Part shown: one piece after another, positions 25,657 to 37,100 of the stretch
How positions within the stretch are numbered: position 1 is the first letter of the stretch
How the letters are laid out: the number at the start of each line of letters is the position of its first letter
Assembly (NCBI GenBank): GCA_029204225.1
Contig: CM055094.1
Span: forward strand, 26,095,041-26,159,040
Direction: 5' to 3'
DNA length: 64,000 nucleotides
Source: Diphasiastrum complanatum
Lineage: Eukaryota; Streptophyta; Lycopodiopsida; Lycopodiales; Lycopodiaceae
The notes under the pieces: model-generated
The model's database searches: none
What the model saw: the letters and a program-made list of their open reading frames with translations, nothing else
Told to the model about the DNA's origin: nothing
Made by a program: the position numbers and the translations under genes

Positions 25657-26185
25657 GCTAAAAGCATGGTTTGGTGGTACAAAAAAAGAACCCATTTTTT
25701 ATTGTACCTTTTGGTAGTATATTTTACTTTTTGGGAATTTATTACTCATAATTGTTTTGATTCCACATTAAAAATGACATAACTTTTAAGTGGTAAGTCC
25801 AATTTAAGTGAAATTTCGTGCGTTAGAAAGCACTTGATGAGCGCTTTCCAATGATATGTTAGATGACATACTTTTGAGCTACGATTAAAAAGTTATGGCA
25901 AGTCAAAAGTATGGGGATTTTATTAATCATAATTTTTTGAGTTCACATTAAAAATGCCATAACTTTTTAGTGGTAAGTCCAATTTTAGTGGAGTTTGGTG
26001 AGTTAGAATGCACTTGAGGAGCGCTTTCCAATGATATGTTACATGACATACTACCAAGGTACGATTTAAAAGTTATTGCAAAGTATTAGTTGAAAATAGT
26101 GTATAATAATACAAAAGTGCATTTCTACCCAAAAAAGGTAGTGTCCTTGAAAGTCCATGTTGTACCACCAAACCATGCTTTTAGC
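25657..26185. mobile_element. Non-autonomous TIR element (MITE-like, 529 bp) inside copia gag
   Basis: The two ends are perfect inverted repeats of 26 bp starting GCTAAAAGCATGGTTTGG. The flanking CAAGAG at 25651-25656 and 26186-26191 is a 6-bp target duplication; removing the element plus one copy rejoins the gag frame. No coding capacity. Inside, a block of about 165 bp is repeated in tandem at a 180-bp period (CACATTAAAAATG at 25764 and 25944). The 6-bp duplication does not match the usual hAT (8), Mutator (9) or CACTA (3) lengths, so the superfamily is open. Confidence 0.85.
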
Positions 26186-26191
26186 CAAGAG

Positions 26192-27283
26192 AAAATCCAA
26201 AGGCAAAGGTGCTGCATTCAAGGAGAACCAAGTCAAATGTAAAGATCAAGAAGGATCTTCAAGTCCAAGCTCGAACAAGCCAAAGAAGGATAAGTCAAAG
26301 ATCAAATGCTACTTTTGTGGCAAGCTGGGGCACTATATATATGTAACATCGAGAAGGATGGTAACTATTCTTACTTTCATCTAAAGCACAAGTATTTGAA
26401 AGCTTCCTTAAGTTCAAAGCATTTGTTGAAAAGCATCATGATCACAAGATCAAGACTTTTAGAAGTGATAATGGTGGAGAATATATCTCCAATGCATTTA
26501 AGGATTTCTGTAATCAAGAAGGGATTAAAAAAGAATTATCTTGTCCCTACACCCCTCAACAAAATGGGATAGCCAAGAGGAGGAATAGGACATTGTGTGA
26601 ATATTCTAAAGCCGGGATTGATGCATGTTTACCAAAATCTTTTTGGGGAGAAGTTCTCACTTGTGCTAACCATTTGATGAATAGAGTTCCATGTAGCTCT
26701 ATTGAAGGCAAAACACCATTCGATGTCTTGTATGGGAGGAAGCAAAATCTCAAGGACTTATGTTTTGATGCATTTTCTATGTGCATACACCTTTGGATAC
26801 AAGGACCAAGGAAGATCCATCATCAATCAAGCTTTGATGGAGAATGGCACATGGATCCCTGTAAATAGACCTCTTAAGAATGTGATTGGATGTAAATGGA
26901 TTTTTAGGCTAAAACTCAATATGGATGGAAGTGTAAGAAAACACAAGGCAAGGTTAGTTGCCAAAGGATATGCTCAAGCAAAGGGCATAGATTATGAAGA
27001 AACCTTTGCACTCGTGGCCAAGATGGTCACAATAAGGTTACTTCTTGCACTTGCTTCACATTTTGGTTGGATGCTCTTTCAAATGGATGTTTCTAATGCA
27101 TTCTTAAATGGTTATTTGGAAGAAGACATCTTCATGGAGCAGCCCCAAGGCTTCATCAAGCTCGAGATGGAGAGTAAAGTATGTCATCTTCAAAGGAGCT
27201 TATATGGCTTGAAGCAAGCATCAAGGTCTTGGAATTCAAGACTTCATGGTTTTTTGGTTTCTATTGATTCATTCACTCAAAGT
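26192..27283 (+). pseudogene. Dead copia, zinc knuckle, integrase and RT part
   Basis: The gag reading resumes with a CCHC-type knuckle (KCYFCGKLGHY), then a deletion removes protease and the start of integrase. Integrase continues in a shifted frame with SDNGGEYIS and PYTPQQNG, where the usual A-E-R is A-K-R, so the catalytic glutamate is replaced by lysine. Another deletion joins to RT: GCKWIFRLKLN, KARLVAKGYAQ, then FQMDVSNAFLNG with the first RT aspartate, ending at LYGLKQASRSW. Frame breaks occur near 26.35, 26.57 and 26.78 kb. The sequence ends at about 27283, where foreign DNA begins. Confidence 0.85.
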
Positions 27284-29118
27284 TAATACTAGGCACCCCA
27301 ATTCCTATTGGCTAATTCTAACCTAAACATTCAAAAAGTGGAGGGAACCCATTCATTAATTGGAGGACCCAATTTGAAATTGAATTGTGGTGGAAACCCC
27401 TACTTTATTCACTAACTTGACTTTTAGGCCCTACAATATTAAAATCCCCGCAAAAAGGCCTAAAGTCCTTTTATTGACTTTCAAATCTCTATGTGATCAT
27501 CGGGTTGGACTTACACACACAAGGTGCCAAATCCCTCTCACTTATTAACTAGGGTTAGGGTTGCTTGGGATCCACAAACCCTCCAACAATATCCCCCACC
27601 AAAATTGGTGGCGGTCCCATGACACCTTGGGAGATTATTCATTTTGGGCTCTGGTTGGCCTCCCTTCTTACCTTGATAAGGTGATGTTGCACTTTTTTCA
27701 TGAATTCCAGACGGTCGGTGTTGAAATATGGAGGAGAGTATATCTCCAATGAGGTTGTCCATGCAATATATCTGGACTCCCATGCTCCACCCAGCATCAC
27801 AGCTCAATAGTATAACCTACCTAGTGTAACCTAGCTAGTATAACCTAGCTAGTGACAGCTGATCTTGAACTCTATCATACGCTAGCGATACATTGGGATC
27901 GAAGGCCAATGCTGGAAGGCAATCACCCCATCGTGCTGATACAAAAACCAACATTGTCAAATCATTTGCAAAATGCAGATTGTCGAATAGTTGGATTTGG
28001 CGAATCTCGATACTCAGCAGCATAAATCTGAAATGCACATTGGAAATCAACCGGTATTTACCATTATACTTCTGATAGATGATGGGCCAATTTGGAGTGT
28101 GGATGCCAACTTTTTTCACTGGAATTCCCAAATCTTTCCATTTCTTAAGTCGCGGCATTGGCACATAATAAGAATCTACCCACAATTGGTGAGGGCTTGT
28201 GATATAACTCACGATGAAATTTGGAGATTTTTTAAAAATTGACTTTCGCTAAGCTGGTTGCTCACCCAATGCAAGTAGTTTGTTTCCTGCCTCAATTTCA
28301 GAGGTCTTGAACTTGATAACCCATCCACCCCTCGAGGACTCATGCAAATGTTGTTGTAGAAAAGTTTGAATTTGGTCCTCAATGGTGATCAACTTTTGAG
28401 ATAACGGCCTGGTCCTGGAAGTATATGGACCTGCTTCCTTGGCATGTGCATCTGCGTCTTCTTCAATATCGGCATCTCCCCCTTGATCCAAGCTTGTACC
28501 ATTTGTTCATCAGTTTGACATGCTGGTGAGAATTGTGGCATAACCAGAACTGAAATCTAGTGGTGAACTCGTGCAACCATTTCCTGGTGTTCCCTGAAGA
28601 CGAAACGAAGGCCGAAAGAAAAGTGTTCATTCCTACAATGAAACATTTGACGAATCAAAGACAAAATCTTTGACATTTGTCCCAATAGCCAAATGATGAA
28701 GACACCCTGAACAGAGAACACAAACCAAAAGAAAAGAATTCGAGCTGACAATTGGCAGCTCGACAAGCATGGAGTCTCTACCATGCTCAGCCGCCAAGGG
28801 CCACATCATCAAAGGATAACTAACTAACAATTCAGGATTAAACCTATCTTGGAAACTGTTACTTAGTGACCTCACAATTTTCCAAGATATAATATTAAAA
28901 TAGTAAGGGTGAGGGAGAGAGACGTAGGAAATGAGATAGTCACGTTCAAGCACTTCAAGCTATGCATGAAAGTCTGCCAACGAGTAGAACATAGCATATT
29001 CGTAAAGAGGAGTGACAGGCCGCCAACGAGCAAGACACTGATCAACTCACTCATTATTTTCCCTTGATTTCTCGTCATTCGTGTCGTTTGTTTTAATAGA
29101 ATGATTTTATGTTTGTGG
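27284..29118. other. Foreign 1.8-kb block replacing the end of the RT gene
   Basis: The copia RT stops at about 27283 and the RT/RNase H connection resumes at about 29119. About 110 residues of RT, including the YVDD box, are missing, so this is a replacement or an insertion with deletion. Two minus-strand frames, 28249-28491 and 27835-28212, read plausibly as one broken protein (...GGWVIKFKTSEIEAG... and ...VDSYYVPMPRLKKWKDLGIPV...), but I recognise no family. No terminal repeats or target duplication found. A short GTAACCTAGCTAGT repeat lies near 27825-27855. Confidence 0.5.
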
Positions 29119-29860
29119 TGAGACTCCAATGGAGCAACATGTAAAAGCATCTATTGATGGTGATGAAGCATCTTTTGAGAACATCACTTTATATAGAAGG
29201 CTTATAGGCTCCTTAATCTATTTGACTATAACTAGACCTGATCTTACTTATAGTGTTGCAAAATTAATCCAATTCATACAAAGTCCTTTGGTATCACATT
29301 GGAAAATGGCCAAAAGAGTCCTAAGATATATCTCATCAACTAGGAATTTTGGCATATTGTACAATGGGACTAATCTTGGCTTAAGAGCCTATAGTGACTC
29401 GGATTTTGCAGGTGACAAAGTGGATCTAAAGTCTACAAGTGCATTTGCTACTTTCTTATGTAATGAAATAGTATCATGGCTTTCCAAAACGTAAGATACA
29501 ATTTCCTTATCTTTCACAATATAAGGCTTTGACATCAACATGCTTGGAGGTCTTATGGCTCAAGAGGCTATTGGTGGAGCTTCATGTCATGGAGGAGAAG
29601 GTGCCTACCATCTATTGTGACAACCAATCAGCCCAATTACTTGCTACTAATCCTACATTCCATGCAAGGAGCAAGCAAATCGAGATTGCTCATCATTTTG
29701 TGAGAGAGAAGGTACAAGCCAAAGAGATCAAGCTCCAACATGTGTTTTCATCGAATTGCTTAGCTGATCTATTCACTAAATCCATGCCTAAGGATTTATT
29801 TGTTACGCTAAGATCTTCAATTAGAGTAGTTGATAAAATTATCATAATTTCCTATAGGGT
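29119..29860 (+). pseudogene. Dead copia, RNase H part
   Basis: Frames 29129-29494 and 29529-29915 together give the copia RNase H: SLIYLTITRPDLTYSV, the YSDSDFAGD catalytic segment, YCDNQSAQLLATNP and HARSKQIEIAHHFVREKV. A frameshift with loss near 29490-29530 removes the usual LSS-EAEY segment that holds a catalytic glutamate. A matching 3' LTR cannot be identified downstream. Confidence 0.85.
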
Positions 29861-29915
29861 GTGTAGATTGGTTGGTGAGCAGCCCTTTTGCCTGTCAAAA
29901 GGGTTAGAACACTAG

Positions 29916-30773
29916 ATAGGTACCTAACTATGCCAAGTTGCTAGATTTAGATGCTTTTTACTCTTTTTCCTAACATACTACTCTTTCCTACACTAACAAC
30001 ACACATCATGATTTGGAGTGAAAAAGAGAGGGAGAGAAATAGTTAGATAGAAGGGAGAAGTAGAGGAAGAGAGAGAGAAAGAGGGTGATAGGGGAGGTTA
30101 GCTCATTTGCTCATTGTGTATGCTAATGGAGAAACATGAACAAATAAATCCAAAAACATGGAAACTAGGAAGCAAAAAGCAAACACACAATAGCATTAGC
30201 AAGTATTGAATAGCAAATGAGAATGCTTCTCTCCAAAATGGTAGAGTTTCCTCCTTCTCATTAAGCATGGAAAATGGTTACAATTGGTGCCTTTTTATTT
30301 TTGGCCCTTGCCCCTTGTTTCGCATTGGCTACTTGCAAGAAGGTGGGATTGAAATCCACACTATTCACAAGAAACACAAATGAATCTATGGTGTAACCTA
30401 CCATCATTTGACCTTTGACAATTTTACAAACTTAGAAACTAAAATTTAAGCTTAACTTTGGCCTTCTAATCTTATTTTTGATTACATGGCCCAAAGTCTA
30501 GTTTATGTCCATAATTATTTATTTACAAGTGCTCATTGGGCCATGGACTTACACACGCATGACAAACTGGAGGATCCAGCCAAAGGGTCTGCTTTACTAC
30601 ACAACAGCTGCCATGGCAAGGCAAGCGTCTTGACATGTGAAAACTACGCCATGTAACAAAATTTTGGAATACAGTCCCAATGGGGAAAAAAAAATTAAGC
30701 ATTTGCAATTCCGTAATGTGAGTCTGCTTGCCATTTGATGTACAAAATAGCGTAGATGTTGTTTTCAAATCGG
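29916..30773. other. No gene recognised
   Basis: AT-rich flank after the copia remnant, with a purine-rich GAGAGAGA stretch near 30030-30090. No open frame with a known motif. Confidence 0.4.
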
Positions 30774-30862
30774 GATGGAGCATGAGATATTCGTGATCAT
30801 GAAGGAGCGCGAAATTTTGATCTTTGACATAGTTAGTAGACATCAATATCTCATGCTCCATC
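30774..30862. repeat. Hairpin with perfect 18-bp arms
   Basis: GATGGAGCATGAGATATT at 30774-30791 is exactly complementary to 30845-30862. The loop contains CATGAAGGAGCGCGAAATTT, which recurs in slightly changed form in the hairpin at 30962-31085. Confidence 0.9.
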
Positions 30863-30961
30863 GTGATGTCCGTTGAGGAATTTTTGTTAAAGCATATGCA
30901 ATTCTAAAATGTTTATTTGTTGTCCATTTCATGTGAATGATAGCAAGAAGATATTTATGGT

Positions 30962-31085
30962 TCACGGTGGAGCGCGAATTCTAGATGTTTAGGGTCAAAT
31001 GTCAAAATTCCGCGCTCCACCATGAAGGAGCACGAAATTTGACGTTTGACCCAATCAAACATCCAGAATTCGTGCCCCACCGTGA
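30962..31085. repeat. Hairpin with imperfect arms of about 58 bp and almost no loop
   Basis: The left arm starts TCACGGTGGAGCGCGAATTC and the right arm is its diverged complement, ending GAATTCGTGCCCCACCGTGA. The two hairpins at 30.8 and 31.0 kb share the GGAGCGCGAAATTTTGA-TTTGAC phrase, so they belong to one repeat family. Confidence 0.85.
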
Positions 31086-31516
31086 TATTGTTTGAAGTGT
31101 TTTCCTACAACTTGTTTATATCTTCTACTATATGACCAATTTGAGATACCAAAAAACAATAGCAAATACAACACATTCATACAAGTACTAGATAGTGAAA
31201 GATTGCTTTTTCAAAATTTAGAACTATACTAATTTGTGGAGTCGAGGAAGTTGGAGACCTCAAAGACTTGATTGAAGAAGTCGAGGACTTCAAAGACTTT
31301 GATGTCAACTGACTTGTTTGTTGAAGAAGTCGAGGGTGATCAGACCTTCGATATTCTTCATGATGTTTTGCCATTCGAATGTAGAATTAGATGGGAATGG
31401 TTATCCTTTGATGTAGATTAGTCGGAAAGTTGATGAAGTCGACTTTCAAATAGTTCGACTGATTGGATTTGATTATGTGTAAAAATTGTAGGTCTTCCCT
31501 GAATATATCTCGTCAC

Positions 31517-31768
31517 TCACTTTAATGCTTTCCAATGAGAGATCCTAGGATTAGACATGAATTGACTTAACATGCTAACAATGTATGTTAAATCTAGTCT
31601 AGTACACAACATTGCATACATCAAAGATACTATAAGTGAATGATAAGGGTACTTAGCTAAGTCGAGTACATCACTTTCGGAATCAGCACAAGTAGGTTTA
31701 GTCAATTGGATATTAAATACATGGTCAGGCGACTGAGGATCGCTGACATGGACGAGAATGTCGCACAT
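31517..31768 (-). pseudogene. Copia RT/RNase H boundary fragment
   Basis: The minus-strand frame contains LMYAMLCTRLDLTYIVSMLSQ followed by MSNPRISHWKALK, the typical copia segment between RT and RNase H (usual form CTRPDL...Y.V..LS.F...P...HW.A.KR). Flanking pieces in other frames look like further decayed copia. It is from a different copia lineage than the three larger elements here. Confidence 0.75.
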
Positions 31769-32152
31769 TTTCTCTCACTCCGCATTTTGGGAAGTGGCTG
31801 GAGACGTTTCTCGTTGAATACTTCAGTTGATAAACGAAGTTGTCGAAGAAGTCGGACACTTCGGACAACTGTTGATTTTGGTAGATTTTCTCAAAAATCA
31901 CCCTTTTGAAACCGAATACACCTTGACCACATACATGAGTGTACTGAGGTTTCAAAAGTTCTGGGTTTACTTGTAACCACCAACGTGACTATAGATAACC
32001 ATGTCATTGCCAAGGAAAAGTTACATTGATCAAAAGATCAAAGCTCATATGTGCAACCCATTTAGTCACTAAACCCTAAAAAAGGGTTTCCTTAGCCAAG
32101 CATGCACCAAGGATGAGGCTCGTTCCGCACCATCACTTAGTCGTTACCATCA

Positions 32153-32261
32153 CTTATTCTAGACCGTCTCTATCCTCGCTGCCACGGTTGCAAAGTAGGG
32201 TTTCACTCATTCTAGACCGTCTCTATCCTCGCTGCCATAGCTGCAAAGTATCGTTTCACCG
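32153..32261 (+). repeat. Two-copy tandem duplication, about 54 bp
   Basis: TTCTAGACCGTCTCTATCCT followed by CGCTGCCA and GCAAAGTA-GTTTCAC occurs twice back to back with a few differences. Confidence 0.85.
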
Positions 32262-33466
32262 CATTGCATGATTTGAACACTTGGAGCATTGGGTATCAAA
32301 GGTGGCCTACAACGAGTTGTCATAACAACAGTTGTGTCCCAGCTTCACAGCTCTCCTCGCACCTTTGTAGGCCACATGAGCTTCCCACCATGCTTAGTAA
32401 TATCATGCATCATCCTCCAGCTAACAGCTCACAGAACAACCACATAGTCAGTATGGAAGCTACACCCCACCATGATCTATGCAACAAGAGATCACTCTGA
32501 CAATGACAACTCAGAGGTAGCGCCACTAGTTATCCAAGATCATATCAATGTCTTAAATCTCTGATTGAACAGCTTTCAACAATCTTCCAGACAACTGTGA
32601 CGATCTACAATCCAAGCTGCTACGACCATTTTCAAATGGCTGTCAGTTCTAGACAATCTTGCTTCAACATAATCAGCAGCTAGACGCAGACCAACTGTCC
32701 AACGACCAAACAACTGGATTTTTTAAATTCAGAAATCATCATTCCATTCCATTCGATAACTAGACGACAGTAAATCTAGACAAAATCAAATCACAAAAGC
32801 TTCTCACAGATGGGTTACCCCAAGAAGAAACAAGCATGCTCTATCCATTCCAGATTGTTATGACTAATTCTCTCTATTCCACTATGCTTTAAAAGCTTAA
32901 CAAAAACAGGAAAATTTCATACCCAATCCATTACAGGGAATAGGTAGTTCATAAGGATGGTTGAGCCTCACAACTTCAAAGACTACTTATTAGAAGAGTT
33001 TATTCCATTTGCAATCCCACTCTATGCACATAAATCGCAGGTTCCATAGGAGGATTGGTGTAGCATAGCACACACTCCTCAATACGCAGTTTGCCAGATT
33101 CAAAATTCCTAGCTATGAATTGTTCATGCACGGATAAATCAATTCAAAATCGATTTATCTATGAATATAGCTAATCCGGTGTTAATACACATTATGGGTT
33201 TTTGCATCATAATTCAAACTCCTTTAATATGCAGATTCAAAGTTACAAATCCCTTGATTTACACATGCATTTCATTCCACATCTATTAGGAAATACTCAA
33301 AAAACCATGAAATTGGAAATAAGTCAAACACTTACTAGAAGCAATATTGCCGAAAATTAAAGTAGTGGAAGCGCACTCTACCACCATGTTTGTCAACCAT
33401 GCTTCACCCTGAATTAGTGAATCAAAATCCAAACTTCAATTGAGAAATGAGCATTCCAATCCGGAA
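32262..33466. other. No gene recognised
   Basis: Short frames only, no known motif. The stretch runs up to the LTR-like repeat at 33467. Confidence 0.4.
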
Positions 33467-34392
33467 TATTGTTGTAAAGCTACCTTTACAAGCTTTACTT
33501 CCGACGTCACTGGTGCCAGCATTGCCCCCGGCGCTAGCAGCGCCACTACTGCTCTCGGTGCCACTGTGACCAGAATCCAGTCGGCGCCAAGTTCCTATGG
33601 CTGAAAATCTTTGATCGGTTCTAGCGAAGTCCAGAGAGCTCAGATCGATGTGCAATCTCACACGATCTAGGCATGATTAGAGGGAGCCTAGGGATCAATA
33701 AATTCTAGAGAAAAAAAATGACGTTTTAGAGAGAAAATCTTAGAGAGATATAATATGCTTTACCAGCCTGGGTAGAGTACTTGGTATGAGGGGAGGTGGC
33801 GAATCCCACCAATACTATAGGGGAGTGCGGGTTGTGACTCAGGGCGAGCTCCAACCAAGTCTCAGTCTCCCTTGCTGGAATGTTGTCTAGGCCCCCGCCT
33901 TGGCATGCCAGCGCCCCGGAGACTAGGGTCGGTCACACACTTGAAATGTAACCTTCTCAGATTTATTAATAAAGTGGGATGTTTCTCAAACTGACTCTGA
34001 TTACCTTCTGGGTTTCAGTGTTCGGTAACCAGTTGTAAGGCCGCTTCAAACTTTTTGATATGGCACATAGTTGAAGGTCGTATCTAGGGACGCCAGCGGT
34101 ATGCCGTCGGGACCATTCGGTCCAAGGCACCAGCGATATGTTGTCGGGACCATTCGATCCAGAAATTGGTTGTTTTCATATCTGTTGCGGCTTGTGATTC
34201 TGAGTGTTCCTTGCATGAACGTGAATGGGTTAAGCTCTTGGGGAACGGGCTCTAACCTCTAGTTGAGTTGGATGGCTTGCTTGGGTTGAAGTTACCTGTT
34301 TATGGCTGTCCAGTCTGGCGTGGCGCCAAGCTGGCTTCCAGAGCTCGTGACGAAGCTTTCAGTTGGTTAAGTCTGATGTAAGTCAGACGACT
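33467..34392 (-). mobile_element. LTR-like repeat, family Y, minus orientation
   Basis: Matches the reverse complement of 50255-51125 along its length. On the minus strand it contains two GGACCATTCGGTCC-type units, an AATAAA-bearing stretch, TCTAGAGAGAGAAA-like runs and, near its end (33578-33600), AACTTGGCGCCGACTGG, which resembles the TTGGCGCC primer sites of Tat/Ogre-type Ty3/gypsy LTRs. On that reading it is an LTR plus the start of the internal region. No gypsy coding sequence adjoins it. Confidence 0.6.
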
Positions 34393-34686
34393 AATGTAAG
34401 GCTTTTGTTTGTTGACCATGAATATAGATGACTAAGCTTGGCCAAAAACATATATGGGGTTCAACTTTTTATTTGGAGCTATTGTAGTATATAGAATAAG
34501 TTAAGGAGTTGGAGGAGGCATGTAAAGCGTCATTGTGGAGTATTATTGGAAGAACGCTCAATTGACGCCCATTCAATATATTCCATTATATTATATAATG
34601 GGAGGCTCTTGGCTCAAGATATTATAAGAAAAAGTTTTCTGATGAAGATACTTGATTTGATATACTACAAATATCTATATCTGAGA

Positions 34687-35155
34687 TTTTCAAAGACTCG
34701 AAGTTTTGCAAAGACTCAAATTTTTCCAAGGGATCGAATTTTTCCAAAGGATCAAATTTTTCCAAAGACTCGAATTTTTCCAAAGTCTTTAAGTTTTCAA
34801 AAAACTCAAATTTTTCCAAAGGATCAAATTTTTCTGAAGGATCGAACTTTTTCGACCCAACGTTGAGCTTGGTAAAGAAGGATTTTCCGACCTTGGATCG
34901 GATCGGATCGAGGTGGATTTATTTTGACCCTTTGTATATTTTCCGACCCAGAGTAAAATCCGACTCTTTGTAAATTTTCGATGCTTTGTATTATCAACGT
35001 AGAATTTCTCCAAAGACTGGAATTTTTCCAAAGGATCAAATTTTTTCGAAGGATCAAACTTTTTCGAGCCAACGTTGAGCTTCTAAAGAAATATTTTCCG
35101 ACCCCGGATCGGATCGAGGCAGATTTATTTCAACCCTTTGTATATTTTTGACCCT
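34687..35155 (+). repeat. Layered tandem repeat: 18-bp units inside a 212-bp duplication
   Basis: From 34687 to 34855 the unit TTTTTCCAAAGGATCAAA repeats about nine times with GACTCGAA/GATCGAA variants. A stretch starting near 34807, including the last 18-bp units and the following CCGACC-TGGATCGGATCGAGG and GACCCTTTGTATATTTT, is repeated from about 35020. Translation of the minus strand gives a six-residue E-K-F-D-P-L/E-K-F-E-S-L repeat. The (EKF.xL)n frame has no conserved start or partner and is probably a shadow. Confidence 0.85.
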
Positions 35156-35774
35156 TTGTATTGTCAACTCATAAACCCTAACAAACAATATCGGATTTTA
35201 CAATGAATCAGATTTTTGACCAACAATATCGGATTTTACAATGGGTCGAATTTTATATACTGGGTTGAAAAGTAACGTAGTATGAAAAAATATACAAAGG
35301 ATCAAAAATTTATATTGGGACAAAAATATGCACATGGGTCAGATTTATCAGACTCAATCCGACCTGATCCAGGGTCGAACACGCTCAAATAAATTTCGTC
35401 TCGATCTGATCTGATCCAGGGTCAAAAAATCTCTTATTAACAAGAATGACATTGGGTCAGAAAAAATCCGACACTAGATTTTTTGACCTTATGAAAGACT
35501 TGAGCCTTCTTTTTCTAGGTTTTGTACAGCTTTCAGAATGCTCATTATTGAGGCTGAGTATTGAATTTCAACAAAACACACATACATACCACATGCATGA
35601 ACAACATATTCTCTTTGAATTGTGGGCCGCCCGTTAACATAAATTTGCAAACACAGATCGCCTATCGCCCACCATCAACTTTTATTAAGATACTCCCTGT
35701 GCTATTGTTCAACATGGGTAAATTTTGACCCCTACTATGGCCGAGATGTGTGAGATATGTTAGATATTCGAGAT
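35156..35774. other. Repeat-derived flank without a gene
   Basis: CAATATCGGATTTTACAATG occurs twice (about 35187 and 35224) and GATCCAGGGTC phrases occur near 35368 and 35412. It continues the theme of the preceding repeat. No coding evidence. Confidence 0.5.
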
Positions 35775-35915
35775 GCAAAATGTGCGAGATCGGCCACCAT
35801 CCAAATCATCGGCCGTCACCTAGATCGTCGGCGGCCACCTAAATCCGCACCATATTTGTACGATCATTGGCCGTCCACCCAAACCATCAGCCGCCACCCA
35901 AAATTTCGGCTAATT
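35775..35915 (+). repeat. Degenerate CATCGGCCGYCACC tandem repeat
   Basis: About five copies of ATC-TCGGCCG-CACC-AAA at roughly 20-25-bp spacing, more GC-rich than the surroundings. Confidence 0.7.
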
Positions 35916-35962
35916 GTCATTGACAAATTTTGATCCAAACTATTGACCTTTGACCCAAACCA

Positions 35963-36382
35963 TGTGAAAAATAGTCAAAATCAATCTTGGTGATTTTATG
36001 ATTTTATGTTTGTGAGTACATTTTACATGTGTGGAGCATGTTCCCACATGTGTAAAATAGTTAGAAATAATTTATAATGTTGACTGTAGGGGTATCATAA
36101 GATTTCTAGTAAAGCATCTTGGTGTCACTAGGTGATAGGGCCAATTTTGGCTTTAGAGGTCAAATGGTCAAGTACACATGTTTTCTCATGATTAGGCCAA
36201 AATTCAATTGTGATGTAACTCAAGCTAGTTAGATTTCTTACACGTCAAGTTTAGGTTTGATGAGTGATGCACCCTATGTGGTGGCAAAGGTCAAAGGGTC
36301 CAATCATAAGAGATATCTATGAGGTTTTTGAGTCAATTTGGAGATTTGCCAGTTTTGCTTGTATTGCCTTCTCTCTCTAGAT
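35963..36382 (+). mobile_element. Level-0 LTR, left part (split by outer copia)
   Basis: Starts TGTGAAAAATAGTC. Its continuation is 48193-48442, which ends TTTTCACA followed by a primer site. Excising the outer copia and one TAGAT copy restores a 670-bp LTR with TGTGAAAA/TTTTCACA ends, in the size range of the other copia LTRs. It carries CATGTG/CACATGTG motifs at 36013-36052. It is the oldest layer of the nest. Confidence 0.75.
36378..36382. repeat. Target site duplication TAGAT, left copy
   Basis: TAGAT directly precedes the outer copia 5' LTR and is repeated at 48188-48192 directly after its 3' LTR. Confidence 0.9.
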
Positions 36383-37100
36383 TGTGAAGATTAGTAAAAT
36401 AATATCTTCCTATCTCGAGTTTTGGGGACATACCCATGTTATTTCATTGTCAACTTTGTTTGTACATAAAGGTATGTGAATTGAGCACATAACCCTCTAG
36501 AATAGGTCGAGTTTGAGTTAGGTAGATTCAAATTTGATGTCATGCAAAAGTTTAGATAGCATGCAATGTCATTCAGTGTGCATGCAAGCCACATGCAATC
36601 AGTGCATGCAACATGCAAAGAGGTTTTTATGATCTACACATGCCTAGGCAATTTTAAGTGTTGACATGCAGTTCATGCAATATCCATGCATGCAGTTACA
36701 CATGTGGATCCCTGTTAGTTGAGTTAACTGAGTTAAGTGGACTTTCCATGCAACTCCACTATAGGAACTCGAGCCACTTTGATGTAGGGAAACCTTGGCA
36801 TGTTTTGCCATATTGTGAGTATTGAGATTTTGGTATTTTGGACTCATTCTCTCTCTACTCGAGTTGTAAAGCTTTGATTTTCTCTCTCTACCCAAGAGCG
36901 GCCTATTTTTTCCATACTGAGCACTTAGAATTATTTCTGACATTCATTCCTCATAGTGAGAAGTTAATTTTTTCAGTCTGTTGTATGCCATTGTGCTCTT
37001 GCCTTAGATTTTTCAAGTAATATGTTCTTTGATCAATCTTGTGCAAGCACAACACCTCAATAGGTGTGTGGTGAAGTTCACATGTGCTAAAAACTTCACA
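36383..37100 (+). mobile_element. Outer copia 5' LTR (718 bp)
   Basis: Begins TGTGAAGATTAG and ends AAACTTCACA, inverted ends TGTGAAG/CTTCACA. Matches the 3' LTR at 47465-48187 over its whole length, with several substitutions and small indels, so the insertion is older than the inner one. An array of about ten CATGCA motifs lies at 36541-36694, in the expected promoter (U3) part. Confidence 0.95.
36541..36694. promoter_or_regulatory. Array of about ten RY motifs (CATGCA) in the outer LTR
   Basis: CATGCA occurs around 36541, 36560, 36581, 36592, 36605, 36612, 36665, 36674, 36685 and 36689. The RY element CATGCA is the known target of B3-domain factors of the ABI3/FUS3/LEC2 group, active in seeds and embryos. 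The same array is kept in the 3' LTR near 47623-47777. Confidence 0.5.

Noticed and set aside
34546-35072. Repeat-encoded frames with F-P-K/E-K-F-x-x-L hexapeptides
   Set aside because: Both strands are open only because the 18-bp unit is a multiple of three without stops; there is no start context or conserved partner.
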